Source: JALORV01 sp963724365 (GTDB lineage: Bacteria > Pseudomonadota > Gammaproteobacteria > Burkholderiales > Burkholderiaceae_F). Taken from it: a stretch of DNA of 64,000 nt. The notes under the pieces were generated by a model, which had not been told where the DNA came from, made no database searches, and saw only the letters and a program-made list of their open reading frames with translations. Each line of letters opens with the position of its first letter. Positions within the stretch are counted from its first letter, which is position 1. Positions 51,727 through 61,031 of this stretch are shown here, piece after piece. Location: assembly GCA_963724365.1 (NCBI GenBank), contig CAVRUR010000003.1, positions 310,001 to 374,000 of the forward strand, written 5' to 3'. The position numbers and the translations under genes were made by a program.

Positions 51727-51780
51727 CACTTTCGATACCCCGCCGCGGGGTGCGCCGGCCGCGTCACACGATCGAAAGTG
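51727..51780 (+). promoter_or_regulatory. expression platform: long-range stem that covers the ribosome-binding site
   Basis: CACTTTCGAT (51727-51736) and ATCGAAAGTG (51771-51780) are perfect complements. The second strand contains GAAAG, the only plausible Shine-Dalgarno, seven bases before the ATG at 51786. Inside lies a smaller hairpin ACCCC-GCCGC-GGGGT (51737-51751). Closing the outer stem would block translation, so Mn2+ binding to the adjacent aptamer would be expected to disfavour it. Confidence 0.72.
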
Positions 51781-51785
51781 TCGCT

Positions 51786-52790
51786 ATGGAATCCATAGGC
51801 AATCCCCTGATGTGGTCGCTGTTCGCGGCCTTTGTGCTCGTCGCGTTGCTCGTGGACTTCCTGGCGATGAGCCGGCAGGGGGCACATCGCGTCTCGATCA
51901 GGGAGGCGGCGGTCTGGTCGTTGGTCTGGGTCGCCGTTTCGTTCGTCTTCCTTGCAGGTCTGTGGTGGTACCTCGACGCAATCGTTTCGCGCGAGTTGGC
52001 CAACGCCAAAGGCCTCGAGTTCCTGACCGGCTACCTGATCGAGAAAGCGCTGGCGGTCGACAACATCTTCGTCTTCCTGATGGTCTTCTCGTACTTCGCG
52101 GTACCGCCCGAGTTCCAGAAGCGCGTACTTATGATCGGCATACTCGGTGCACTGGTGCTGCGCGCGGGCATGATCCTGGTCGGCGCGTGGCTGATTGCCC
52201 GCTTCGACTGGATCCTGTACGTCTTCGGCGCATTCCTCGTGTTCACGGGCGTGAAGATGTGGTGGGCCGCCGGGCAGGAGCCGGACCTCGAAGCCAATCC
52301 GGTGCTCAAATGGCTGCGCGGCCGTCTGCGCATTGCGCCGGACTTTGATGGCGAGCGCCTGACCACGACCCTCCAAGGCGAACGCCACTACACACCGCTG
52401 TTCGTGGTGATCGTGCTGATCGGCATCGTCGACATCATTTTTGCCGTCGACTCGATCCCGGCGATCTTCGCGATCACCACCGATCCGTTCATCGTGCTGA
52501 CCTCGAACGTGTTCGCGATCCTTGGCCTGCGTGCGATGTACTTCCTGCTGGCCGGCATGCACGAGCGCTTCCACCTGCTCTCATACGGCCTGGCGATCGT
52601 GCTGGTGTTCATCGGCGCCAAGATGCTGCTGCTCGATGTCTACAAGATCCCGGTCGTGTGGTCGCTCGGCGTCACTGTCGCCGTGCTCGCCGTGACGATG
52701 GTGCTGTCCCTGAAATTCCCGCCCAAGCCCGGCCAGGGCGGCGGAGCCTACCCCTTCCCGACAAAGAAACCCAGGGCAGTCGATCGCTGA
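51786..52790 (+). CDS. alx: TerC/Alx-family integral membrane protein (probable manganese exporter)
   Basis: 334 residues, about nine membrane helices. TerC signatures: FVLVALLVDFLAM, the acidic EKALAVDNIFVFLMVFSYF, LIGIVDIIFAVDSIPAIFAIT with conserved Asp residues in the membrane, and SNVFAILGLRAMYFLL. Alx/MntX-like members export Mn2+, and some assist metalation of secreted proteins. The ATG at 51786 lies directly behind the riboswitch platform; the longer ORF start at 51702 would run through the aptamer. Regulation by Mn2+ is strongly implied. Confidence 0.92.
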   Translation: MESIGNPLMWSLFAAFVLVALLVDFLAMSRQGAHRVSIREAAVWSLVWVAVSFVFLAGLWWYLDAIVSRELANAKGLEFLTGYLIEKALAVDNIFVFLMVFSYFAVPPEFQKRVLMIGILGALVLRAGMILVGAWLIARFDWILYVFGAFLVFTGVKMWWAAGQEPDLEANPVLKWLRGRLRIAPDFDGERLTTTLQGERHYTPLFVVIVLIGIVDIIFAVDSIPAIFAITTDPFIVLTSNVFAILGLRAMYFLLAGMHERFHLLSYGLAIVLVFIGAKMLLLDVYKIPVVWSLGVTVAVLAVTMVLSLKFPPKPGQGGGAYPFPTKKPRAVDR

Positions 52791-52901
52791 TGCGCGTCCT
52801 GATTGCCGAACCGACGTCTGCGACCTCGGCTTTCTCGCGCGGCACTTAATTGCAAAGGTGGAGCAACTGGCGTCGGCTCGCGCTGCCGCCACGCGTAGCT
52901 C

Positions 52902-54164
52902 CTAACGCCTCTCTATCCAATAAAGCGCCCCGAGGGCCAGCGTAAGCACGACCAGGCTAGGCAGCGCCGCCACCGCCAGCGGCGGCCAGGTGTTGAGCAA
53001 GCCGATGTGGGCAAACAGCTTGTTCATGCCGTAGAACCCCACGCCCAGCATCACGCCGGTGAAGATCTTGAAGCTCACGCCTCCGGCGCGGACATGGAGA
53101 TACGCGAACGGCAGCGCGAGCGCCATCATGACCAGCACTGCCCACGGGTAGAAGAGCTTGCCCCAGAAGGCGATTTCGTAGCGCTCGGTCTGCTGGCGGT
53201 TCTCGGCAAGGTGGCGGATGTACTGGACCAGATCCCAGCCTGCCATGCGCTCCGGCTGCACCAGCAGCACGCCGAAGATGTCGGGCTTCAGTTCCGAGCG
53301 CCACAGGAACTGCGCCAGCTTGGTTACTTCGGTCCGCGCGTCGGTCGGCAGTGTTGCGCCGACGGAAATCTGCGGCACCTTGGTTTCGACGACATCGCTC
53401 AGTTCCCAGCCAACGCCTGGCACATAGGTTCCGACTTCCGCCGTCAGGATCGACTGCAGGCGGTAGTTGCCGTCGAATTCGAGGATGCGCCAGCCGCGCG
53501 TGCCGACGTCCGGCGAGACCTGCCGCACATTGATGAAGCGGTAAGCCCCGACGCTGCCGTCCGGTTCCTTGACGACATCACGCACCCAGACGCCGGAGCG
53601 GAAGTCGCGCACGCTGATCTGGCTCCCGGTCGCCTTCAGGCGAACTCGCTGTGCCAGCTGTTCGGCGGGCGGCGACACGAACTCGCCCAGTATGAACGTG
53701 ATTGCCACCATCATCAGGCCGATGCCGGCGAGGGTCTGTAGCAGTCGCCGCGTGCTCATGCCCGACACGCGCATGATCGTGAACTCGGAGTTCGCCGCCA
53801 GCTTCGACAGCGCATAGATCGTCCCGATCAGCGCGGCGATCGGCATCAGCTCGTAGGTGCGCGACGGCAGGGTCAGCGCTACGTAGGAAAACGCGTGTCG
53901 CAGCTTGAAACCGCGCCTCCCGATTTCATCGAGCTGTGCGACGAGATCGAAGAACAGGAACAGCGAAAGCAGCGCGAACAGCACGAACACGGTCGCGGTC
54001 GCGACCTCCTTCCAAAGGTAGCGGCGCAGCGTCTTGGCACCCTGCGCCGTGCGGTGCCGGACGCCAGCGCTACGCCGCGCCGCGGTCAGTCTGCCGCGGC
54101 CACCACCGCTGCAGGTAGACGCGACGCGCGAAGAGCGCGACGACGAAGAGCAGCACGACCGCAT
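52902..54164 (-). CDS. lptG: LPS export ABC transporter permease LptG
   Basis: One of the two inner-membrane permeases (LptB2FG) that extract lipopolysaccharide for transport to the outer membrane. The conserved protein begins at about 54035 (KTLRRYLWKEVATA), has N-terminal helices with FALLSLFLFFDLVAQ and a periplasmic beta-jellyroll (about 130-270 of the core). Three C-terminal helices follow (VLVMMALALPFAYLH, IFTGVMLGVGFYGMNKLF). No ATG, GTG or TTG lies between the lptF stop and the conserved start. The only canonical in-frame start is at 54164, inside lptF, and adds a Ser/Arg-rich stretch of 43 residues. Confidence 0.92.
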   Translation of the reverse strand: MRSCCSSSSRSSRVASTCSGGGRGRLTAARRSAGVRHRTAQGAKTLRRYLWKEVATATVFVLFALLSLFLFFDLVAQLDEIGRRGFKLRHAFSYVALTLPSRTYELMPIAALIGTIYALSKLAANSEFTIMRVSGMSTRRLLQTLAGIGLMMVAITFILGEFVSPPAEQLAQRVRLKATGSQISVRDFRSGVWVRDVVKEPDGSVGAYRFINVRQVSPDVGTRGWRILEFDGNYRLQSILTAEVGTYVPGVGWELSDVVETKVPQISVGATLPTDARTEVTKLAQFLWRSELKPDIFGVLLVQPERMAGWDLVQYIRHLAENRQQTERYEIAFWGKLFYPWAVLVMMALALPFAYLHVRAGGVSFKIFTGVMLGVGFYGMNKLFAHIGLLNTWPPLAVAALPSLVVLTLALGALYWIERR

Positions 54165-55167
54165 GCACGATCCAGACGCCGACGCTGAAGACGACGCGAT
54201 CCTGCTGCACCCATGCCTGCACGGTGTTGAGCGCGTTCAGATAGATGGCAAACGCCAGTACCGCGATGATCAGATTGAATGATCGGCCGACGCGCGGGTT
54301 CGTATAGGCGAGCGGCATGGCCAGCAAGGTGACCACCAGCGCCGCGATCGGGATGCCAAGGCGCCACAGGATTTCGGCCTTGGCGAATGGCGTCGGCTCG
54401 GCAAGCAGTTCCCGCATCGTGCGCGTCTTGGCACTGCGTTCACCGAGCGGCCGGTCGGGCCGGCTCTCGAGGCGGAGCGAGTAGCGCTCGAATTCCATGG
54501 TTCGGTACTCGGCCGAACCCGGCCGGCCCTCGTAGCGCCGCCCCTGCTCGAGCACGAGGTAACGATCACCGTTGGGTGCCACTTCGACCAGCCCCTTGGA
54601 CGCGACGATCACGCCGTCGCGTCCCTGGCTGCGCATGCTGACGAAGACGTTGCGGACCTGGCTGCTCTCGAAGTCGACCGATTCGACGAAGAACACGCGG
54701 TCAGCGCCACCCGACTCGATGAAGCGCCCGGGTGCGACACGACTGACGTCGTCGCGCCGGGTAAAGCGCTCGCGGAGATCTTCGACCTGGGAGATGGCCC
54801 ACGGTGTGACGAACATCGACAGCAGCGCGACCGCGATGACGATCGGCCAGGCAAAGCGCATCACCGGACCGAGCCAGGACAGCAGGCTCTGGCCCGAGGC
54901 GAACCACACGACCATTTCGGAGTCGCGGTACGCCCGTGACAGAGTCATCAGCACCGAGATGAAGAGCGTCAGCGTCAGCACGACCGGCAGCCACGTCAGC
55001 GCAGTCAGCGCGAGCAGCTGGAACACCGCCTGGTTGTCGACCCGACCTCCCGCGGCCTGGCCGAGGATGCGGACCAGGCCTACCGAAAACAGGATCGAGA
55101 AGAGCACCGTGAAAACCGCGCTGGCGGTGCTGGTCAGCTCGGCGACGATCGAGCGGCGAAAGATCAT
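54070..55167 (-). CDS. lptF: LPS export ABC transporter permease LptF
   Basis: 365 residues, partner of LptG. It starts MIFRRSIVAELTSTASAVF, with membrane helices in the first 120 residues (LVRILGQAAGG, LTLTLFISVLMTLSRAYRDSEMVVW), a periplasmic jellyroll (about 135-260) and three C-terminal helices (IPIAALVVTLLAMPLAYTNPR). Divergent from pepA over 209 bp, the common proteobacterial arrangement. Confidence 0.95.
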   Translation of the reverse strand: MIFRRSIVAELTSTASAVFTVLFSILFSVGLVRILGQAAGGRVDNQAVFQLLALTALTWLPVVLTLTLFISVLMTLSRAYRDSEMVVWFASGQSLLSWLGPVMRFAWPIVIAVALLSMFVTPWAISQVEDLRERFTRRDDVSRVAPGRFIESGGADRVFFVESVDFESSQVRNVFVSMRSQGRDGVIVASKGLVEVAPNGDRYLVLEQGRRYEGRPGSAEYRTMEFERYSLRLESRPDRPLGERSAKTRTMRELLAEPTPFAKAEILWRLGIPIAALVVTLLAMPLAYTNPRVGRSFNLIIAVLAFAIYLNALNTVQAWVQQDRVVFSVGVWIVHAVVLLFVVALFARRVYLQRWWPRQTDRGAA

Positions 55168-55263
55168 CTGAGCCAGTTCAGGAAACTTCCGGGGATACGG
55201 GCGACGCAGGCGCTGATTCTGCCGCTGATACTGCTGCCGGTTCTGCTGCGTAACCCGCCGCTA

Positions 55264-55269
55264 TATACT
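55264..55269 (+). promoter_or_regulatory. -10 box upstream of pepA
   Basis: TATACT in the lptF-pepA gap, 107 bp before the pepA ATG; TTCTGC at 55241-55246 (17-bp spacing) is a weak -35. The only AT-rich motif in the gap. Confidence 0.35.
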
Positions 55270-55376
55270 GCCCGGCTCGCGCGACGGGCCGCGCCGGATG
55301 CCACTGCTGTGCCGGGAGTCGCCTCGCCGGCCGACCACACGCTGCCATCGCGAGACTTTTCAGAGGGAAAACTGCA

Positions 55377-56846
55377 ATGGAATTTAGCACAACGACCGTG
55401 CGCGCCGAGGCCGTCAGGGCCGATGCCATCGCTGTAGGCGTGTTTGCCGATGGCGAACTGACCCCGAGTGCGCGCTCTCTCGACAAGTCCGCGAGCGGCG
55501 CCATCAAGGCCGCGATCCAGTCCGGCGACATGACCGGCAAGCGCGGCACGCTCGTCACGCTGCGCAACCTCGCGGGCGTCGCAGCTCCGCGCGTCGTGCT
55601 GGTCGGCCTGGGCGGACACGACGATTTCGGCGACCGTGCCTATGCCGACGCCGTGCGCGCGGCGGTCAAGGCCAGTCCCGGCATCGCGGCGATGGCCGTG
55701 GCGGCGACGGAATGGAAGGTGAAGGGCCGCGACCCCCGATGGCACGCGTGCCAGTTCGCGATCGCGGCACGTGAGACCGTGTTTCGCAGCGATGAACTGA
55801 AGAGCAAGAAGGATGATGCCAACGGCCTCGCGCGTGCGCTACTGCTGCATGGCGCTGGCGACTCCGCCGAGCGCGGACTCAAGCAGGGCATGGCCATCGC
55901 CAACGGCATGGCTCTCACCAAGCGGCTGGGCAACCTGCCGCCCAACATCTGCACGCCCTCCTTCCTCGGCGACGAAGCCCGCAAGCTGGCCAAGGACTGG
56001 AAGCTCGGCGTCGACGTGCTCGAGACCAAGCAGCTCGAAGCGCTGAAGATGGACTCGTTCCTCAACGTCGCACGAGGATCCGCGCAACCACCGCGCCTGA
56101 TCGTGTTGAAACACCAGGGCGGCGGCAAGTCGGCGCCCGTGGTGCTGGTCGGCAAGGGCATTACGTTCGATTCCGGCGGTATCTCGCTCAAGCCGGGTGC
56201 CGCGATGGACGAAATGAAGTTCGACATGTGCGGCGCGGCGACCGTGATCGGGACCATGCGCACCGTGGCAGAGCTGAAACTGAAGCTCAATGTCATCGGT
56301 GTCGTGGCAGCCTGCGAGAACATGCCGTCCGGGACCGCGACCCGCCCGGGCGATATCGTCACCTCGATGTCGGGACAGACCATCGAGATACTCAATACCG
56401 ATGCTGAAGGTCGACTGATCCTGTGCGACGCGCTCACCTATGTCGAGCGCTTCAAGCCCGCTGCCGTGGTCGATGTCGCGACCCTGACCGGTGCCTGCGT
56501 AGTCGCTCTCGGCAACGTCAACTCGGGACTGTTCGCGAACAACGACAGGCTGGCCGACGAGCTGCTCAATGCAGGCCGCAGTGCCAGCGACTCGGCCTGG
56601 CACATGCCACTCGGCGAGGAGTACAACGAGCAGCTGAAGACGAACTTCGCCGACATGGCCAACCTCGGCACGCCCAGCAACGCTGGCGCCATCACGGCGG
56701 CCTGCTTCCTCTCGCGCTTCACCAAGGCGTATCCGTGGGCGCACATCGACATCGCGGGTACCGCCTGGAAGAGCGGTGCCGCCAAGGGGGCCACCGGCCG
56801 ACCGGTGCCGCTGCTGTCGCAGTTCCTGATCCAACGCGCGGGATGA
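55377..56846 (+). CDS. pepA: leucyl aminopeptidase (M17)
   Basis: 489 residues. Cytosolic hexameric metallo-aminopeptidase that removes N-terminal residues; in E. coli it also binds DNA. The M17 signature NTDAEGRL is at 340-347, with metal ligands in VGKGITFDSGGISLKP and DEMKFDMCGAA and the catalytic Arg in the signature. A macro-type N-terminal domain occupies about 1-160. Divergent from lptFG and followed by holC. Confidence 0.96.
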   Translation: MEFSTTTVRAEAVRADAIAVGVFADGELTPSARSLDKSASGAIKAAIQSGDMTGKRGTLVTLRNLAGVAAPRVVLVGLGGHDDFGDRAYADAVRAAVKASPGIAAMAVAATEWKVKGRDPRWHACQFAIAARETVFRSDELKSKKDDANGLARALLLHGAGDSAERGLKQGMAIANGMALTKRLGNLPPNICTPSFLGDEARKLAKDWKLGVDVLETKQLEALKMDSFLNVARGSAQPPRLIVLKHQGGGKSAPVVLVGKGITFDSGGISLKPGAAMDEMKFDMCGAATVIGTMRTVAELKLKLNVIGVVAACENMPSGTATRPGDIVTSMSGQTIEILNTDAEGRLILCDALTYVERFKPAAVVDVATLTGACVVALGNVNSGLFANNDRLADELLNAGRSASDSAWHMPLGEEYNEQLKTNFADMANLGTPSNAGAITAACFLSRFTKAYPWAHIDIAGTAWKSGAAKGATGRPVPLLSQFLIQRAG

Positions 56847-56940
56847 GCCTTTCGCACTGCTGCCGTGACAAGTACCTGCCTTGCCTCGGCGGGGCGCGGC
56901 GCGGCAGCCGGACCGCGCGCATGCGGCATGTCGCTTGTGC

Positions 56941-57378
56941 ATGACACGGATCGACTTCCACTTCAACGCCGAGCACCGGCTCCACTACGCCTGCCGCGTG
57001 ACGCGCAAGGCGCGCGCCGCCGGCAAGCGGCTGGTCGTCTATGCGCGCGAGGCCGATCGATTGGCACAGTTCGATGCGGCGCTGTGGACCTTCTCGGCGC
57101 TCGACTTCCTCCCGCATGTGTATGTCGATTCACCCCTCGCCGCCGCCACACCTGTGCTACTGACCCTCGATGCTCCGCGCGCGCCGGCCAGCGATGTTCT
57201 GCTGACGCTCGACGACGAGGCACCGCCGACGTTCATGGAACTCTTCACCCGCTACGAGCGAGTGATCGAAGTCGTGTCGCGACTTGATGACGATCGCGCC
57301 CGCGCACGGGCACGTCTCAAGGCGTACCGGGAGAACGGGTTCCAGCCGACCATGCATGAGGTGGGCACCGGTGAGTGA
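56941..57378 (+). CDS. holC: DNA polymerase III chi subunit
   Basis: 145 residues. HolC links the clamp loader to single-strand-binding protein. Blocks TRIDFHFNAEHRLHYACRV, KRLVVYAREADRLAQFDAALWTF, FLPHVYV and a C-terminal RARLKAYRENGFQP are typical. ATG 56941 is chosen over an upstream ATG that adds 20 unconserved residues. The pepA-holC-(small protein)-valS order is standard in betaproteobacteria. Confidence 0.93.
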   Translation: MTRIDFHFNAEHRLHYACRVTRKARAAGKRLVVYAREADRLAQFDAALWTFSALDFLPHVYVDSPLAAATPVLLTLDAPRAPASDVLLTLDDEAPPTFMELFTRYERVIEVVSRLDDDRARARARLKAYRENGFQPTMHEVGTGE

Positions 57379-58018
57379 CAAAAGCAATCCGCTCGATCGC
57401 CTGACACGTCCTGGCGGCCGGCCCATCTCTGACGACGAGACGATCCCGGTGCTGACCGAGCGATTGACGCTGCCTTCGCTCGATCTCGATATTTCGTTGC
57501 CAAAGCCGCCTCCCCCGGTATCGGCCCCGGTCCCAGCTCCGGTTCCCGCACGCGCCCCCGTCGCGTCGCCCGCACCGTCACCGTTGCCGGCTCCCACCGC
57601 CGCACCCATTTTTGCGCCCATTCCCGCGCCACCACCACCATCGCCTCCTCCGGCACCGCCGGCAGCCAGCGCCATGCGACCCGCAGCGACTCCCGCAAGC
57701 GCGCCCTTACGAACTGCGGCCGCACCGGCGATCCCGACCTATGCGTCGACGCCGGCCGAGGTGGCCCCGCCGCCGCCCGTGCCCGAGATCGACTGGCTGC
57801 GCATCGAGCAGTCGATGCGCGACGCGCTGATCCGCGAGCTGCAGCCCGCACTGGCCGACGAGGCCGGGCGACTGCTGCGCGAGCGGCTGCAGCCCGCCAT
57901 CGAGCGCGTGCTGCTCGCGGCAACCGCCGAGCTGCGCCAGGCATTCGACGCGCGGCTGCGTGAGACCATCGCACGCGTTGTCGCCGCCGAACTCGCACGC
58001 CAGCGCGATCGCGGCTGA
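57371..58018 (+). CDS. proline-rich DUF2486-like protein between holC and valS
   Basis: 215 residues from GTG 57371, overlapping the holC stop by eight bases. N-terminus NPLDRLTRPGG, then DDETIPVLTERL, the short motif seen in the Burkholderiales DUF2486 genes at this position. A very long Pro/Ala linker (about 48-145) leads to a C-terminal helical domain rich in Leu/Arg (IEQSMRDALIRELQPALADE to AAELARQRDRG). The fixed place between holC and valS is known; its function is not. Confidence 0.72.
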   Translation: MSDKSNPLDRLTRPGGRPISDDETIPVLTERLTLPSLDLDISLPKPPPPVSAPVPAPVPARAPVASPAPSPLPAPTAAPIFAPIPAPPPPSPPPAPPAASAMRPAATPASAPLRTAAAPAIPTYASTPAEVAPPPPVPEIDWLRIEQSMRDALIRELQPALADEAGRLLRERLQPAIERVLLAATAELRQAFDARLRETIARVVAAELARQRDRG

Positions 58019-58098
58019 CGCCCGGCGCGGCGGCATTCGCGCAGCACACGTAAAATTCCGTTTCCGCTTCAACGGCCAGCGTGCCCGCTGGCGTCGCA

Positions 58099-60981
58099 AT
58101 GAACGACATCGCATCACCGTCCGGCACGCCGCTCGCCAAGGCCTTCGAGCCTGCCGCCATCGAGGCGCGCTGGTCACCCGTGTGGGAGCAGCGCGGCTAC
58201 TTCCGGGCCGGACTCGATCCCTCGAAGCCCGCGTTTTCGATCCAGTTGCCGCCGCCCAACGTGACCGGCCTGCTGCACATGGGGCACGCGTTCAACCACA
58301 CGATCATGGACGCGCTGACGCGCTATCACCGCATGCTCGGCCACAACACGCTGTGGCTTCCGGGCACCGACCACGCCGGCATCGCGACTCAGATCGTCGT
58401 CGAGCGCCAACTCGAAGCCAACGGCGTCGACCGCCGCACGATGGGGCGCGACGCATTCATCAGGCAGGTGTGGGACTGGAAAGAGTATTCGGGCGGCACG
58501 ATCCTCAACCAGATGCGTCGCCTGGGCGACTCGATCGACTGGAGGCGCACCTATTTCACGATGGACGACAAACTGTCGCAGGTCGTGACCGAGACCTTTG
58601 TGCAGCTGTACGAGCAGGGGCTGATTTACCGCGGCAAGCGGCTGGTGAACTGGGATCCGAAGCTGCAGACCGCCGTTTCGGACCTTGAAGTCGAGACCGA
58701 GGAGGAAGACGGCAAGCTGTGGGAGATCCGCTATCCGGCCGTCGACGGTGCTCATGACGCAAATTCAGGAGTCGTCGTCGCAACGACCCGACCGGAAACC
58801 ATGCTGGGTGACGTCGCCGTGGCCGTGCATCCGGACGATGAACGCTATGCCGCACTTGTCGGCAAGGCACTGGTGTTGCCGCTGACCGGTCGCACGATCC
58901 CGGTCATCGCCGACGATTACGTCGACCGCGAGTTCGGTACCGGCGCCGTGAAGATCACACCGGCGCACGACTTCAACGACTTCGCGATCGGCCAGCGCCA
59001 CGCCCTCGAGCCGATCCCGATCTTCACGCTGACGGCGACCGTCAACGACAACGCGCCGGAGAACTACCGCGGCCTCGATCGCTATGTCGCGCGCAAGCGC
59101 GTGCTCGAGGATTTGCGGGCCGCGGGACTGGTGGTCTCAGAGAAGCCACACAAGATGATGGTGCCGCGCTGCGGTCGCACCGGCGAAGTGGTCGAACCGA
59201 CGCTCAGTGAGCAGTGGTACATGGCGATGAGCAAGCCTGCCCCCGCAGTTGCCGATAGTCGCACGCGCCATCCGGGCAAGTCGATCGCGCAGGTCGCGCT
59301 TGACGCCGTGGCGCGCGGCGACGTGCACATCTTTCCAGAACAGTGGCGCACGATCTACAACCAGTGGCTCGAAAACATCCAGGACTGGTGCATCTCGCGG
59401 CAACTGTGGTGGGGCCACCAGATCCCGGCCTGGTACGACGAGAAGGGAGACGTCTACGTCGCCCGCTCCGAAGTCGAAGCGCAGGCCAAGGCCGGTGCGG
59501 GCAAGCGGCTGACGCGCGACCCCGACGTGCTCGACACCTGGTACTCGTCGGCGATGGTGCCGTTCTCCACGCTGGGGTGGCCTGAGGTCGAAACGCAGTC
59601 ATCGGGCGAGGAGCGCGTTGCCTACGACCTGTACCTGCCGTCGACCGTACTCGTCACCGGCTACGACATCATCTTCTTCTGGGTCGCACGCATGGTGATG
59701 ATGACGGCCCACTTCACCGGACGCGTGCCGTTCCGCAACGTCTACATCCACGGCATCGTGCGCGACGCCGAGGGCAAGAAGATGTCGAAGAGCGAGGGCA
59801 ACACGCTCGATCCGATCGACATCATCGACGGCATCGACCTCGAATCCCTGGTGAAGAAGAACACGACCGGTCTGCGAAAGATCGAGGATGCACCCAAGGT
59901 AGCAACCAAGGTCCGCAAGCACTTTCCCGACGGCATCGCGCCCTATGGCGCGGACGCGCTGCGCTTCACGATGGCAGCGTATGCAACGCTGGGGCGAAAC
60001 ATCAACTTCGACCTCAAGCGCTGCGAGGGTTACCGCAACTTCTGCAACAAGCTGTGGAACGCGACACGCTTCGTGCTGATGAACGCGGATGGCCATGACT
60101 GCGGCCTCGACGAGCAACTGCCGGTGGAGCTGTCGCCGGTCGACCGCTGGATCATCGGCGAACTGCAGCGCACGGAGGCCGCGGTCGCCGAGGGCTTTGC
60201 GCAGTACCGGCTCGACAACGTCGCCAATGCGATCTATGGCTTCGTATGGAACGAGTACTGCGACTGGTACCTCGAACTGGCCAAGGTGCAGCTGCAGTCC
60301 GGCAGCGCGGAGCAGCAGCGCGGAACGCGCCGCACGCTGGTGCGCGTGCTGGAAGTGGCACTGCGCCTGGCGCATCCGATCATCCCGTTCATCTCCGAGG
60401 AGCTGTGGCAGGCCGTTTCCGTGCTGGCCGGCAAGCGCACCGCCGATGCGGAGTCGTCGGTGATGATCCAGCCGTTCCCGCGCGCGCAGCCCGAGAAAGT
60501 CGATGCGTCTGCAGATCGCCAGATGGCGTTGCTCAAGCGCATGGTCGATGCGCTGCGCAACCTGCGCAGCGAGATGAATCTTTCGCCGGCGCAGAAGGTT
60601 CCGCTGCTGGCATCAGGTGACAGCGCGACGCTGGCGTCGTTTTCCCCCTACCTGCAGGCCCTTGCGCGGCTGTCCGACGTCCAGATCGTCGTCGACGTCA
60701 ATGCAGCGGCCAAGGGGGCGGCCGCTCCGATCAAGGTCGTCGACGAGTACCGGCTTATGCTGAAGATCGAGGTCGACGTCGCGGCCGAGCGTGATCGGCT
60801 CGGCAAGGAGATTGCGCGGCTTGAAAACGAGATCCGCAAGGCCGAGGTCAAGCTCGGCAACGCCGGCTTCGTCGAGCGTGCACCGGCGGCCGTTGTCGCG
60901 CAGGAGAAGGAGCGACTGGCCGGCTTCGGCGCCACGCTCGCCAAGGTGCGTGAGCAGTTCGAGCGCCTGCCAGCGGCCTGA
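58099..60981 (+). CDS. valS: valyl-tRNA synthetase
   Basis: 960 residues from ATG 58099 (GTG 58081 would add six). Class I synthetase: HIGH-type motif LLHMGHAF near residue 60 and KMSKS in GKKMSKSEGN near residue 565. The editing domain has TTRPETMLGDVAVAV and GTGAVKITPAHDFND, the anticodon-binding helical domain follows, and the C-terminal coiled coil of ValS covers about 890-955. Complete and intact. Confidence 0.97.
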   Translation: MNDIASPSGTPLAKAFEPAAIEARWSPVWEQRGYFRAGLDPSKPAFSIQLPPPNVTGLLHMGHAFNHTIMDALTRYHRMLGHNTLWLPGTDHAGIATQIVVERQLEANGVDRRTMGRDAFIRQVWDWKEYSGGTILNQMRRLGDSIDWRRTYFTMDDKLSQVVTETFVQLYEQGLIYRGKRLVNWDPKLQTAVSDLEVETEEEDGKLWEIRYPAVDGAHDANSGVVVATTRPETMLGDVAVAVHPDDERYAALVGKALVLPLTGRTIPVIADDYVDREFGTGAVKITPAHDFNDFAIGQRHALEPIPIFTLTATVNDNAPENYRGLDRYVARKRVLEDLRAAGLVVSEKPHKMMVPRCGRTGEVVEPTLSEQWYMAMSKPAPAVADSRTRHPGKSIAQVALDAVARGDVHIFPEQWRTIYNQWLENIQDWCISRQLWWGHQIPAWYDEKGDVYVARSEVEAQAKAGAGKRLTRDPDVLDTWYSSAMVPFSTLGWPEVETQSSGEERVAYDLYLPSTVLVTGYDIIFFWVARMVMMTAHFTGRVPFRNVYIHGIVRDAEGKKMSKSEGNTLDPIDIIDGIDLESLVKKNTTGLRKIEDAPKVATKVRKHFPDGIAPYGADALRFTMAAYATLGRNINFDLKRCEGYRNFCNKLWNATRFVLMNADGHDCGLDEQLPVELSPVDRWIIGELQRTEAAVAEGFAQYRLDNVANAIYGFVWNEYCDWYLELAKVQLQSGSAEQQRGTRRTLVRVLEVALRLAHPIIPFISEELWQAVSVLAGKRTADAESSVMIQPFPRAQPEKVDASADRQMALLKRMVDALRNLRSEMNLSPAQKVPLLASGDSATLASFSPYLQALARLSDVQIVVDVNAAAKGAAAPIKVVDEYRLMLKIEVDVAAERDRLGKEIARLENEIRKAEVKLGNAGFVERAPAAVVAQEKERLAGFGATLAKVREQFERLPAA

Positions 60982-61031
60982 CGGCCGGCGAGTTACCCGC
61001 GTCGTGTTGGTCCGGACGGTGTACCGCGCCG

